From Riptortus pedestris (Eukaryota > Arthropoda > Insecta > Hemiptera > Alydidae), in assembly GCA_019009955.1 (NCBI GenBank), contig CM032233.1, positions 89,508,501 through 89,572,500 on the forward strand: a stretch of DNA of 64,000 bases. Reading direction: 5' to 3'. Below, in pieces: positions 49,101 through 64,000 of the stretch. Numbering within the stretch: position 1 is the stretch's first letter; the number at the start of each line of letters is the position of its first letter. The position numbers and the translations under genes were made by a program. The notes below the pieces were generated by a model. That model saw nothing but the letters and a program-made list of their open reading frames with translations. It made no database searches and had not been told where the DNA came from.

Positions 49101-50620
49101 AAAGGCGATGTTGAACCTATTTGGGATGAAAAGGCTTAAGTGGGCAGCAGTGTCACGAAAACTACATACATGAAAACGTACACAAAGTTAATCACGTATT
49201 TAAGAAGTACGAAGTAGATGAAAGGAACGGACCAATGGAAGGCAGCAGGACCGCTGGCACCAGTTACGTTCTAGGCATTGCTAGTCCCCACCTGAACCAG
49301 TCTGGGCCCTTTTCTTTTGATCTGGCCACCCGTCTATAAAAGCGGCCCAGCTCGCTCAAAAGTTTAATGTGTTCTCAGTTCTCTTCAAGTGAATTTCAGT
49401 GCAGCTTTAGTGAACCGTGCATTTTAGTTTCAGTGCTGTAAAGTGTTTTACGTAAAAAACAGTGTAGTGCCATGTTCTTGCATTTAGTGCATCGTCAAAT
49501 AAATTGTTCAGTGATAAAAACTCTAAAGCTTATGTATTTAATTTTGCAATCCAAAAGAACTCTAATAAAGAACATTTTTTATTATTTTTTTACTAGGACT
49601 GACTGGTCGTGAAGGGGGGGGGGGTTTCCCGGTATTAGATGACGGAACATTAAAGAATAATTCCTCGTTTTCTCCTGACATCTTGCAGGGCATCCTTGTA
49701 ACTATTCACAGTCCTCTTAATCCGACTTAGAATGAGCACTGGACAAGACCGTGCTTAAAGGGTTAAGCTAGAAGATTGTGGTCAATTAAAGATAGAGGAC
49801 TTCCTCTGGACTGGTTATCAAATTCAGTACCGCAAACGAAAAGTGAATACAAAAACTATATAGTACAAATATTGAATGACTACATGTTACGTTTGGAGGT
49901 ATGCTATTAAGAAGAGTTTTTTAGGATAGTACTAAGTACTGAATCAATGAATCTAAAAAATGTATTTTGGGTGTTAATAGTTGCAATAACTTATGTATCA
50001 TTCAGAGCAAAGAGGTTTCGGGAGATACTATCTCACACATTAAAGGTTACAATGATCTTATAATGCCTTGTTCTACAAACGAACAATTGTTTCCTTGAGC
50101 CCTTGTTGCTCTGAATGATACCAAAGGTGGTCTGAAAGTGTTAATTAAACTCGTCTTTTTGAACGATTGAGCATTTCTTTTAGCCAATGCTCAACTATAG
50201 TACAAATCATTTAAAAAGCAGTAGCTAACTAACATGTAGTAAGTTGCTAAAAAGTGTGTTATAGCCTAGTGAGCTAATCAATATAAACGAAAAATTGAGG
50301 ATTATTAACTGGCTATTATAACATATAAACATATGGAAATTAAATTACACTTAATATTTCATTTTTTTTTATACTCTAGATCTGTGAGTGGAAACTGCAG
50401 TGAGAACAGAGACAGTGGCGTAGCTGATGTTGAGGTGTGTCCATGTATCCACAGTGAGTCCCCTACACATTTCAGTGAAGCACATGGTAATAATTTGAAG
50501 CGTTCTGCTCTGAGCAATTCACTTCTTGACATCCACGAACAAAGCCAGTGTGGTTCTGTCCAGTTTTCGGAACCACCACAGATTTATTCCACTTCCCTTG
50601 ATCAGTCTGATTCGCTGTGA
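30571..50620 (+). CDS. IQSEC: IQSEC-type Arf GEF (IQ motif, SEC7 and PH domains; schizo/loner orthologue), 12 exons
   Basis: Join exons 30571-30803, 37665-37748, 38206-38337, 38452-38875, 39562-39687, 39997-40206, 40371-40588, 41676-41965, 43635-43774, 45873-46098, 47669-47858 and 50380-50620. All introns are GT-AG and every phase matches, giving about 837 residues. Seen: a coiled coil near residues 28-77, an IQ motif near 177-196 (TIQRAFRHY), SEC7 from about 409 to 600 with the glutamic-finger motif PGEAQKVER (E505, codon at 41761) and [14 protein letters not shown], then PH from about 620 to 757 ([22 protein letters not shown]). Family knowledge: such proteins load GTP on Arf (mainly Arf6) at the plasma membrane or synapse, bind calmodulin through the IQ motif, and in flies act in myoblast fusion and axon guidance. 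The ATG is the first after an in-frame TAA at 30559. The linker between IQ and SEC7 is much shorter than in vertebrates and the long proline-rich tail is absent. Other promoters or isoforms may lie upstream. Confidence 0.95.
30804..37664 (+). other. IQSEC: IQSEC intron 1
   Basis: 6.9 kb of AT-rich sequence bounded by GTACGT and TTTTCAG. I see no transposon end, SINE or convincing exon in it, in sharp contrast with the transposon-packed DNA just upstream. Confidence 0.75.
37665..37748 (+). CDS. IQSEC: IQSEC exon 2: short polar linker
   Basis: 84 bp between acceptor TTTTCAG and donor AC|GTAAGT. It encodes a polar linker containing NSSTDIHPH and HSEENT. Both phases match the neighbouring exons (2/2). 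There is no domain, so support rests on splice sites and phase. Confidence 0.75.
38206..38337 (+). CDS. IQSEC: IQSEC exon 3: linker leading into the IQ region
   Basis: 132 bp with a strong polypyrimidine acceptor and donor GT|GTAATG. The end of the exon (QRSRVQHV) runs directly into YELSQDL of exon 4, the same junction seen in animal IQSEC proteins (SRS..YELS). Confidence 0.85.
38452..38875 (+). CDS. IQSEC: IQSEC exon 4: IQ motif
   Basis: Encodes [20 protein letters not shown], the conserved lead-in to the IQ motif, followed by [18 protein letters not shown] (residues about 177-194), a calmodulin-binding IQ helix. A serine-rich basic linker follows. Acceptor T(9)CAG, donor CAG|GTTAGT, phase 0 at the 3' end. 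Confidence 0.95.
39562..39687 (+). CDS. IQSEC: IQSEC exon 5 (probable): linker between IQ and SEC7
   Basis: 42 codons, phase 0 at both ends, acceptor CTCCAG and donor GAG|GTACTG. It fits the frame but includes or skips as a cassette without shifting it. The peptide ([16 protein letters not shown]...) is one I do not recognise from other IQSEC proteins, so it may be alternatively spliced or lineage-specific. Confidence 0.6.
39997..40206 (+). CDS. IQSEC: IQSEC exon 6: serine/proline-rich linker
   Basis: Exactly 70 codons, phase 0/0, acceptor TTTTAG and donor CTG|GTATGA. Contains [11 protein letters not shown] and a serine-rich run [23 protein letters not shown] resembles a possible SH3-binding proline segment (inference). 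Confidence 0.85.
40371..40588 (+). CDS. IQSEC: IQSEC exon 7: start of SEC7 domain
   Basis: Encodes [19 protein letters not shown], the near-invariant N-terminal edge of IQSEC SEC7 domains, then the helices through [14 protein letters not shown]. Donor GA|GTATGT, phase 2, completed by G of exon 8. Confidence 0.97.
41676..41965 (+). CDS. IQSEC: IQSEC exon 8: SEC7 catalytic core
   Basis: Carries both SEC7 signature motifs: [16 protein letters not shown] with the catalytic glutamate (E505), and [16 protein letters not shown]. It ends with DDFIKNLRG. No key residue is missing, so exchange activity on Arf should be retained (inference). Phase 1 at the donor AGAG|GTAAGT. Confidence 0.98.
42519..42742 (-). 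mobile_element. tRNA-derived SINE, family 1, copy d with target duplication (IQSEC intron 8)
   Basis: Full copy in reverse. Reading the minus strand: GGGGGCTCAGGTTAGCCATG, then the B box GAGTTCGATTCCC, the body and an AATAAATAAAATAAA-like tail. It is flanked by the 8-bp direct repeat CCACTTTA (42511-42518 and 42743-42750). The most complete copy in the window. Confidence 0.85.
43218..43260. repeat. Long T homopolymer in IQSEC intron 8
   Basis: About 42 consecutive T; length is prone to sequencing error. Confidence 0.9.
43635..43774 (+). CDS. IQSEC: IQSEC exon 9: end of SEC7, SEC7-PH linker
   Basis: Continues [13 protein letters not shown] and [13 protein letters not shown], ending NTIVGKKP, which matches the conserved SEC7-PH linker of IQSEC proteins. 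Phase 0 at donor CCT|GTAAGT. Confidence 0.97.
44620..45286 (-). mobile_element. Helentron-like, subfamily B, complete (IQSEC intron 9)
   Basis: AGTCCGTCACGCTGGGGCGG to TTTCCCTCAAGGGAAATACG, (TA)n at 45104-45160. Opposite in orientation to IQSEC. Confidence 0.8.
45785..45823 (-). mobile_element. Helentron-like 5'-end fragment next to IQSEC exon 10
   Basis: GCCTCAATAGCTGATTTATC then GGGAAATCTGCTAAAA, only the palindromic end, finishing about 50 bp before the exon 10 start. Confidence 0.7.
45873..46098 (+). CDS. IQSEC: IQSEC exon 10: PH domain, first half
   Basis: [18 protein letters not shown] follows GKKP directly, without the short insertion seen in vertebrates, as in insect homologues. [17 protein letters not shown] and the [12 protein letters not shown] strand follow. 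Helentron-like fragments lie in the preceding intron, one ending about 50 bp before the acceptor. Confidence 0.97.
46149..46187. repeat. (TA)n microsatellite in IQSEC intron 10
   Basis: Pure TA tract not associated with a visible Helentron-like body. Confidence 0.95.
47669..47858 (+). CDS. IQSEC: IQSEC exon 11: PH domain, second half and C-terminal helix
   Basis: [26 protein letters not shown] and [19 protein letters not shown] give the last PH strands and helix, followed by the conserved EAELEKQK. Phase 2 at donor AAG|GTATAT. Confidence 0.97.
48446..48967 (+). pseudogene. gag remnant with two CCHC zinc knuckles
   Basis: Open for 173 codons, start truncated. Two knuckles [14 protein letters not shown] (from residue 81) and [14 protein letters not shown] (from residue 142) are spaced 61 codons apart, and each sits in the same context ([14 protein letters not shown]...RKRLRS), indicating a 183-bp tandem duplication. 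The knuckles bind RNA in the Gag nucleocapsid part (family knowledge). Confidence 0.7.
48954..49139 (+). pseudogene. Integrase C-terminal remnant of the Gypsy-type element
   Basis: In another frame: [16 protein letters not shown], an in-frame [30 protein letters not shown] and a natural-looking stop at 49137. This is the GPY/F-like end of Gypsy integrases. The gag frame runs into it at 48945-48957, which marks the deletion junction. Confidence 0.65.
49151..49575 (+). repeat. 3' LTR of the Gypsy-type element
   Basis: Starts TGTCACGAAAAC after a short purine-rich run. TATA-like TATAAAAGC near 49336 and AATAAA near 49499 mark likely U3-R. The 3' edge near AACA at 49574 is approximate. Confidence 0.65.
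50380..50620 (+). CDS. IQSEC: IQSEC exon 12: C-terminal tail and stop
   Basis: 79 codons then TGA at 50618-50620. It includes [16 protein letters not shown], the conserved LKRSALS..L.D block of IQSEC tails. The protein ends QSDSL, with an acidic residue at -2 and Leu at 0, which could be a class III PDZ ligand (inference). Confidence 0.95.
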
Positions 50621-56766
<6,146 letters not shown>

Positions 56767-56768
56767 TA

Positions 56769-58408
56769 CAGTCAGTAACATAAGTTTCTGGACACTCATG
56801 AACTTAGAAAATAGAAGGTTGCCATTCTTACTCATTGGGTTTATAACCAATAAAAACAAATAATGACATTTAGTGCTTTAATTCATACATTCTATAACAT
56901 AATTTAATTTAATTTTTCATATAAGTAAGAATAATAGCTGAACAACAAAACAAAAACACAATGAAAAAAAAGTAACAAAAGTTTTTGGACAGTTTCTTTA
57001 AATTTCAATTACAAATTTTATATTCATGTTAGAATAAAGAAATTAATATTTTGTTGAATTGCTCTTAGCTTTTATTACCTCCCTGAGCCTATTGGGCATA
57101 GAGAAAACGAGTTTTGAGGTCACAGAAATCGGTATTTTGAACCATTCTTCAAGGATCCGCTTCTGGAGTTGTTCCTTGGAGTTTATTGGACTCTTCATGA
57201 TTTGCTGTTTTAAATGATTCCACAGGTGTTCAATGGGGTTCATGTTGGGAGATTGAGGAGGCGGATTGACCAATTTTGGGCAATTGTAAAGGCACCAAGT
57301 TCTGGCCATTAGACTAGTGTGTTTAGGGTCATTATCCTAATAAAAATGGAACTTGCACTTCAGTCCTAAGCTGTCCACACTTTGTATTAATTTTGTTTTC
57401 AATATGTTACAATAAATTGCTGTATTCATTTTCCCATCAATGAAAGCCAATTTCCCACCACCTGCAGCCACCATACGCCCCCACACCATTGAATGCCTCC
57501 CCCGTGTTTAGACTGTATATTTTTTATTTTTAGAATTTCATTTTTTTTCCTCCAGATTTTCCCCTGCCTTTGTGACCCAAATAGTTCAATTTTAGTTTCA
57601 TCGCTGAATATAACATCTTCCCAGTATTCAGAACTTTTATTAATAAAAGCTTTTGCAAATTGCAGCCTCTTCTTTCTATTTTTTTCACTAATCATTGGTT
57701 TATGTCTAGGTGTACGCCCATGGAAATAATGTTTTATCAGTAATCTTCTAATCGTTTGAGCATGCACTTTTCCCCCAATATTATTAAATACCTCTACTGC
57801 AATAGAAGAGGCGCTCATTTTGGGATTAATTTTTATTTTTATTAATATTTTGCTGCTAATATTTTTGGACGGGCGGTACTCACTTTAAAGTCGAGCCTGT
57901 CTTCATACCTCCTATACTGATTTATCACATTAGCTACTATGCTTTTGCATCTATTCACTTAATGGCTAATCTCCCACACACTTTTACCTTTTGATAATTA
58001 AATACAATTATTTGCTTCTCTTTGAATGTTGTCCGAGCCATGAGGAATAAAATGTGCGCAACAGACCAATATATCACTGTAACTAAAGAGAAATGGTATT
58101 ACTTGAAACCCAGTCATGACCTGTGAACGCTCCTTTTTAATCCTAGAAGGATTAAACTCACTCGTTTGCTAAGAGTAAGTAAATGTCCAGAAACTTTTGT
58201 TGCATAAAAATGAAGCAATAATTTTAAACATTGCATAAAAATAAAGGAATAATTTTAAACATTCTTCCCACTTTGAAAGTAATAAATCTATTAAGTGTTT
58301 GACATGTGATGTAGTTATCCAAAACCTTATGTATTGTTATTATTTCTTTTCCTTTAAATCTCACTCGAAATCATGATTATGGTGTCCAGAAACTTTTGTT
58401 ACTAACTG
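56769..58408 (-). mobile_element. Tc1-like transposon with IR/DR-type ends
   Basis: Termini CAGTCAGTAACATAAGTTTC and inverted CAGTTAGTAACAAAAGTTTC, flanked by TA (56767-56768 and 58409-58410). A second internal copy of the motif AAAGTTT(C/T)TGGACA lies about 200 bp inside each end (56980-56994; 58188-58205), giving the two-direct-repeat arrangement of IR/DR Tc1 elements. Length 1640 bp, full for the family. Confidence 0.9.
57043..58041 (-). pseudogene. Tc1-like DD34E transposase, broken
   Basis: Minus strand. Starts MARTTFKEKQIIVF at 58041, then frameshifts and stops break the HTH part. The catalytic region has DVIFSDETKIELFG (first Asp), a stop just before DNDPKHTSLMART (second Asp), and PNMNPIEHLWNHLK (Glu). 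All three catalytic positions are visible but no uninterrupted protein can be made. Confidence 0.88.
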
Positions 58409-58410
58409 TA

Positions 58411-61400
58411 GCTTCAGTTTACATTTTTTAAGTTTTCTTTTCTTAACTTCTTTCTCAAGAACTCTATAATCAAGTTCCCTTGCCTTGACAGTCCCTTAAG
58501 TGATACTGAGTCACTGGGAGGGTAGACATTCAGTTGTAATCAAGCAGATATTATTTTCTACAAAAACCCTGGCTTCCAACAGATATTGAGAAGACACATA
58601 ATTGTTTAACCATAAAGTTCATCCATATAAGATATATGGATTTAACAGTTATCTAGCATTTATAAAGATACACAAACATCTAGAAAATAATAGAATTGCC
58701 CACTTCTATTATAATGAACATGATTACAAAATTTATATAATAAAGAAGAATTGCCTATCCCACTTTAAACATTCTGCTCATTGAACTAGCTAATGATTAA
58801 TTAATTTGAGTTAATATTGTAAAATTCAATCTGTGGTCACATTTGTATGTCATTCTTGAAGAGAGTACATTTTAAGGAGATAAATTATTTTAAATTAACT
58901 CTGAGTTCCTGGTAATTAAATAATTGTCTGATTTTATTTATATATTTATGTGTGAGTGTGTTCTCCTTAAAATGTAAATTATGATTACTTTGAAATCAAA
59001 ATTATTTTTACAGTTCGTAATATTTATTATAGCCTGTTATGTTTATGTAATATGTGGGTTGTTTTGAAGACTGCTACTATTGCTTATGCTTGGCTCTTGT
59101 GGTAATAGAGTATTTTGAGCATTTTCTCCGGAAATTTTGTATTTATATATCACTCTCTTTCTATATTAATATTTCTTGTTTTATGTTTAATAACTCTTAA
59201 TTTATAATTTTCTCATCGTTTTCAATTTTTTATATTTATATGCATGTAAATTGATCATTAATATTTTTCATGGTTTATGAGGAGTAATGTAAAAATCAAT
59301 TTATAGAAATTAGTCATATAAGTGAATGTTACCCATATAATTATTTTAGTATAAACATCTAAATCTCTTAAGTAGTACAGTCTTGGCTCTTGTAATAAAT
59401 ATTCTTTGAATAGAATTTTATAGATATCAAATAATCTATTAAAGTCTGCTTTGAAAATAATAACTTGGTGTGGTAAAGTTCCATGTCTTCTTGCCTTAGT
59501 GTTTGTCTTGGTTTTCTTTACAATCTAAATAATCGGCTTTCATATTATTGACCATTATAATTGTTGTTGACCAAGTAAAATGGTGTGTAAATATCATTGA
59601 GGCATACCATTTATTTCAGCAGCTTATGAAATTTTTTACTCCATCAATTTCTTTCTAGAATTATTTAAATCATTGTTTTTAACTTAATTTTAAATTCTTT
59701 GATATTAAAATCAACCAGGACATGATATATTATCTTTATTATTGCTCTATAGCAAATTTGAGTCAGAGAAAGTTAGTGACGGTTACAATAAGTTATTAAG
59801 CTTCTTTCCTCATCATCAAGAACTTTTTTATATGCATTTTGGTATTATATGATGCAACATTTCATAAATCTGTATATGTTTCATTTTAAAGTTAAACGTT
59901 GGTTGTATATGATTTGACTTTTTATTTATTTGATGTGTTGCTAATATTTAACCTACTTTCTTATAAAATATTATATAATTTACAATTAAATGAATTCCGT
60001 GATTTACTTAATTTGGTAAATCATCTATGAGATTTAATTATCCTTTCCAATTATAATATGTTTAACGAGTCTTTTATGTTATTCTTTTTATGACATCCAA
60101 TATATAGACTAGAGTTTTTCTCTCTCTGGTTAAAATGATTTGTAAGATCTTAGATGACTAATTATATAAGCTTTTCAATTTGTATTGCTTTTGTATTAAA
60201 TTTGTTGCCTTCATTACCTTGCCCCTTTGGTTGTGATTGTGATCTTGTCTTTTAAGAATGAAGGTACTGTTCATTCCTTCTGCTTAATTAAATCTTTAAA
60301 ATTATTAATTTTTGCATTGTTATTTTTCATTGTATTTGTTGTGATTTTAACATTATTTATTTTGGAAATTCATTTTATAATGAAATTTCTATTTTTAGTT
60401 AATATCAAGCTATTTTTTGTTGCTATTTTCTGTTAATTATTGTTTGTTTTATTTTCCTGTAAATCATTTAATATTAACACAAATGTTAATTTGTTTTTAA
60501 AACAGTCTTTATTTATTATTTTTTTGTGTGTTTTGTTTTGTAAATAATGGTGTTAATTTTAACCTTTATCATTAATGTATTCTTGTACCTGCAAAATCTT
60601 TTTTAATTATGCTTAAAGCATTTGAATGTAAATCTAGTCATTGCCAAAAGTATATATATGTATATGTATATAATAATGTATATGTATGTGTAGTGTATTG
60701 TGTGTTGTATTCACACATGCATATTACTATTTCTAAATCCAATTAGTCAGCTTTTTCTAACTTCACAGTTTTCAAATGTGTGCTCATGATAGTACAAAAT
60801 GAATTAATATTTATAATCATATGATCATATATATTCATTTATTTTGTACCCTAATATCATGCTTACCTCTAATACATATTAACGGCAATATCTTTTAAAT
60901 GAAATTGATATGTCTATTTATTTAATATTCTAGTCTCGGTTCCTTGATTAAAAATATGTAATTGATTATTATTTTGCTCATTCATGTTATAACATGATGC
61001 ACACATACATAGTTTGTGTATAAGTTTAACTTTCTTGGTGAAACAAAATGAAGTATTTTTTTTTTAAGAACAGGTCTATTACTCTATTAATTTTCTTGAA
61101 ACTGGTGGACTATTCCTTAAAACTGTCTATGATTTATGCAAGTGTTAGCCTTTTAATCATTTCTATTAGTTTCTCATTTTATTCATTTATTTTCTAAAGT
61201 TAAATATTTAGACATAGTGGACAAAAAAAAAAAAAAACTTGTTTTGATATTACTCTTAAAAATATGATATTCCAAGAGTATGTACATTTTTAATTGGGGG
61301 AAAATAATGTAAGAGACTAAAGTAAATACTCTTTCATTTTGATGGAATTTTTTATGCTAGTATTCAAAAAATAATTCTATTAACTCTTATTTTTAATAAA

Positions 61401-62775
61401 TATAAATATGGTCTTGTAAACAGTTTTTTATAGAACCCAGTTTTAAGAAAATTGCAATCCTACTTTAGTTCACTAGTATTAAAACATCCTTAAAAAAAAA
61501 AAAATGGGGAAAAAAAAAAAAAAAAAAAAAAAAAGCCTTTAGCTTCTTTAACTACTATGATATTGTCTTTAATTATTTTGGTTCTAGGACTAGTATAATT
61601 ATTTTATGCAATGACTGATCTTCCCATAATTATATAAGTATATAGCTTTTAATTTCATAAAGAAACTATCATATATTTTTTTTACTACTGTCTTCTCTTT
61701 TATTTGTATCATATTTTATTTACAATTTTACTTTTAAAATCGGTAATCATTTTCAATTATAATACACAATTTATTAATGGTGAAGAACTAACTATAAGTT
61801 ATAAATCATATTATTATTATTAAGATCTGTAAATAAAAGTGTTTCAGTGAAATCTTCTGCTGTTATTTAATGTGTATTATGAAAGTGCTCATCCAGTATA
61901 ACATGTTGATATAATTTATATTTATTAAAAGCAAATATGTTTGAAATTCTTAAATCTGTTAATAAAAAAGAAGAAAAAGAGTAAATAAAAATTATTTCCT
62001 TTATTGAGTTTGAACTTTTCTTTTAGCATATTTTTAAAGTCTACTTTTCCTTCTTCTTTTGTTTTAAAAAAGATTTGTCCACCACTAGACCTGTATTGTG
62101 TCCTGAGGTGAAATATTACACAAAAACTGATTCATATATCTATGAACAGAAGACTTGCATTTATCTTCAGATATAGAGAGGAAGCCAAGGCATTTATTCC
62201 TATACATATTTTATATTCCTGTCATAATTCAAACAATAAGATCTTCCCTTCAGTTTTTAAGGAATTTGTAATTGTGCATACAAGCACATATGATGTAAAA
62301 ATAATATTAGAACAAGATATAAACAATTTCGAAACTAAAAAATATTTAGGACTCATTCATAAAGGGTAAATTATTTTCTAATAATAGTTATAGCAAAAAC
62401 AAAAGCTCAATAGAAAATTTTTCCTTCTTCAACTTACTTTGAAAATTGATTATAAGTAGAACTTAAGGAATAAACATAATAAGTAGCCAATAAGATTTTT
62501 ATTCACGGATGTATTCAAAATAACCCAGTTTATTTTCGTATAATAAACTCAGTGCAGGGTTATTTAGAACATTATGCATTTGCCAAATTGACTTATGCAA
62601 CTTTAAATCAAAAGAAGTTTCCAATTGTGGACCAGATTCAATAAAAACTTTAATACACTAGTTTTTAACTGCCAGTAATTAATTCAAAATATACAATTTT
62701 TTTACACAGACAAGTGCTGGATTACATGAAATGGATTGGCACTAATCAGGCATACCTTATCCTTTCCTGTCTTTT
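58411..62775. other. AT-rich intergenic DNA
   Basis: No gene or recognised repeat other than homopolymer runs (A-run at about 61508-61533). Short open frames such as 62142-62369 have no recognised product. Confidence 0.6.
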
Positions 62776-62893
62776 AGCAGATTTCCCTTAAGGGAAATCA
62801 GCTATTGAGGTCGTACTCATGACAGGAATTTCGAAAATTTTCTTCAAATGTCCATCGATCCTATCTAGTAGATGACGAAAATGAGATCCGTTC

Positions 62894-62955
<62 letters not shown>

Positions 62956-63180
62956 CGCTCTAGTGGTCGCAATTTTTGTTTGATTGTTACCAAACTCGAT
63001 ATTTAAATGTTTTATGCAAAAAGACAGATCAAGTTCGTTAATGGCTGAAATCGGACCAGTGGGAGGGGGGTTTAGAGGGGGGGATTTTCGAAAAATCTCC
63101 GTTACCATACGTCGGATCAAAAAATTGTATAGAACCAATCTTATTGTAAATTAAATTTACTATAAATGTTGTTCTATACT
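62776..63180 (+). mobile_element. Helentron-like, subfamily A, 3'-truncated
   Basis: AGCAGATTTCCCTTAAGGGA to ATGTTGTTCTATACT, with (TA)n at about 62899-62955. The last ~170 bp including the hairpin are missing. Confidence 0.75.
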
Positions 63181-64000
63181 TGTATTATTATTCCATATAA
63201 TTCTGAATCTGGGCTGAAGCAGAAAGTTATTATTTTTATAAGTCAAATACATTTCAAACCTAAATTTCTAAATTTTAGATTACACAACATCAAATGGTGT
63301 TTAAATACTGGCTGTAACTAAAATTTACTTATTTAAATTTAAACTTTTCTGGGTGAGATTCCAAAACTCTAGCCTTTAGGTCCTTCCATCATTAGAAAAA
63401 AAATTCTGAAAAGAGGGTCTAGGAGCTGGATTTTGAGAACCAGTTTTAGGAATTGGTTTAGTAATGCAGTATTTTAACCTAATTTGATTTTGCATAAATC
63501 TGTTACGAAAGTAAAGGAATTCGTGGAATGATCTCAAATTTTACGATCTATATACTTGCTGAGTGCTAGTCCTTGAAAGACCTCTGCACTATCATTTTTG
63601 AGCATTCATTGTAATTCCCAGCTTGTCCTCCAAAAAATAATTACAAATGCTGGATGTTTAATATTACAACGGACTCACACATGATATGACGTAGGCCAAC
63701 GATGTTTTGGTCAATCAAGAATTATAACAGCATTAACTGGTGCTGTGGAAGAGTTTACAAGAGCAGCATAAGATCTACGGCTTAAAATTACCAGGGAAAG
63801 GCGAAATACCTACACACATGATGAGCTCTAGACGGGCAAGAAAGATTGGTAGTCGTAGGGCATGCTAAAGTCCTGTCAGGTACAGTTAGGAGAGCAATAG
63901 TGTGGATGCAGATATGAAAGCCACAGCGATTGCAGAGGCCAGTTGCGTCTTTTTCTAACAAAATGCTCCACGTATGGTTCTCTCCATCACGGTAGAGTGT
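63181..64000. other. Unassigned DNA at window end
   Basis: The last ~400 bp are less AT-rich than the surroundings. A plus-strand frame gives HAKVLSGTVRRAIVWMQ then a stop, faintly like a transposase helix-turn-helix (..S.RTVRRA..); not strong enough for a call. Confidence 0.3.

Larger units (their letters stand above)
48097..49575 (+). mobile_element. Gypsy-type LTR retrotransposon, internally deleted (IQSEC intron 11)
   Basis: Two diverged direct repeats begin TGTTATGAAAACTAC (48097) and TGTCACGAAAACTAC (49151) and share ~270 bp including TCTATAAAAGCGGCCC, a TATA-like box, and TTCTCAGTTCTCTTCAAGTG. The 3' repeat is longer (to about 49575) with AATAAA near 49499; the 5' repeat has lost its end and the primer site. 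Between them are a gag part and the last ~60 codons of integrase. Protease, RT and RNase H are absent. Confidence 0.8.

Noticed and set aside
62142..62369. 75-codon frame near the right end
   Set aside because: AT-rich, no similarity I recognise, no splice or promoter context.
63820..63960. HAKVLSGTVRRAIVWMQ, like a transposase helix-turn-helix
   Set aside because: Too short and broken by a stop; runs to the window edge without catalytic motifs.

Overview
The window looks like nuclear DNA from an invertebrate animal. It is AT-rich, its one clear gene is split by GT-AG introns, it has many (TA)n microsatellites, and it carries a wide mix of DNA transposons. The single clear host gene is a 12-exon IQSEC-type Arf guanine-nucleotide exchange factor (schizo/loner in flies) whose PH region reads like arthropod homologues. 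An arthropod is therefore likely, possibly a crustacean, but the species cannot be fixed from the sequence alone.

Layout. From 1 to about 29 kb is a transposon-rich block with no intact host gene. It is dominated by a ~0.55-0.65 kb non-coding element family present in roughly two dozen copies on both strands. Each copy has a 5' AGCAGATTTCCC end built into a 20-bp palindrome, an internal (TA)n tract, an inverted copy GGGAAATCTGCT near the 3' end, a GC-rich hairpin after that, and GACGGACTTTT at the end. This is the layout expected of non-autonomous Helentron/Helitron2 elements (HINE, DINE-1-like). Between and inside these copies lie a Ginger-like mini-transposon with TCAA target duplication, a piggyBac deletion derivative in TTAA, a hAT deletion derivative with an exact 8-bp target duplication, a degraded Gypsy-type integrase, two SINE families, several tandem repeats, and a ~1.9 kb near-palindrome made of two head-to-head Helentron-like copies around another repeat (repeat C).

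From 29 to 30.6 kb is a ~370-bp tandem repeat and the region upstream of IQSEC. From 30571 to 50620 is IQSEC on the + strand. Its exons encode, in order, an N-terminal coiled coil, an IQ motif, a SEC7 domain with the catalytic glutamate, and a PH domain, about 837 residues in all. Its introns carry a SINE (intron 8), a Helentron-like copy plus an end fragment (intron 9), and an LTR-bounded deletion derivative of a Gypsy-type retrotransposon (intron 11).

From 50.6 to 64 kb is 3' UTR and AT-rich intergenic DNA. It contains one Tc1-like transposon bounded by inverted repeats and TA sites, with a broken transposase, and one 3'-truncated Helentron-like copy.

No RNA gene, CRISPR array or operon is visible. 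The most unusual material is the Helentron-like family itself (its modular subfamilies, the duplicated head-to-head composite, and one copy flanked by a 35-bp direct repeat) and the nested piggyBac/hAT/fold-back locus at 17.2-20.4 kb.
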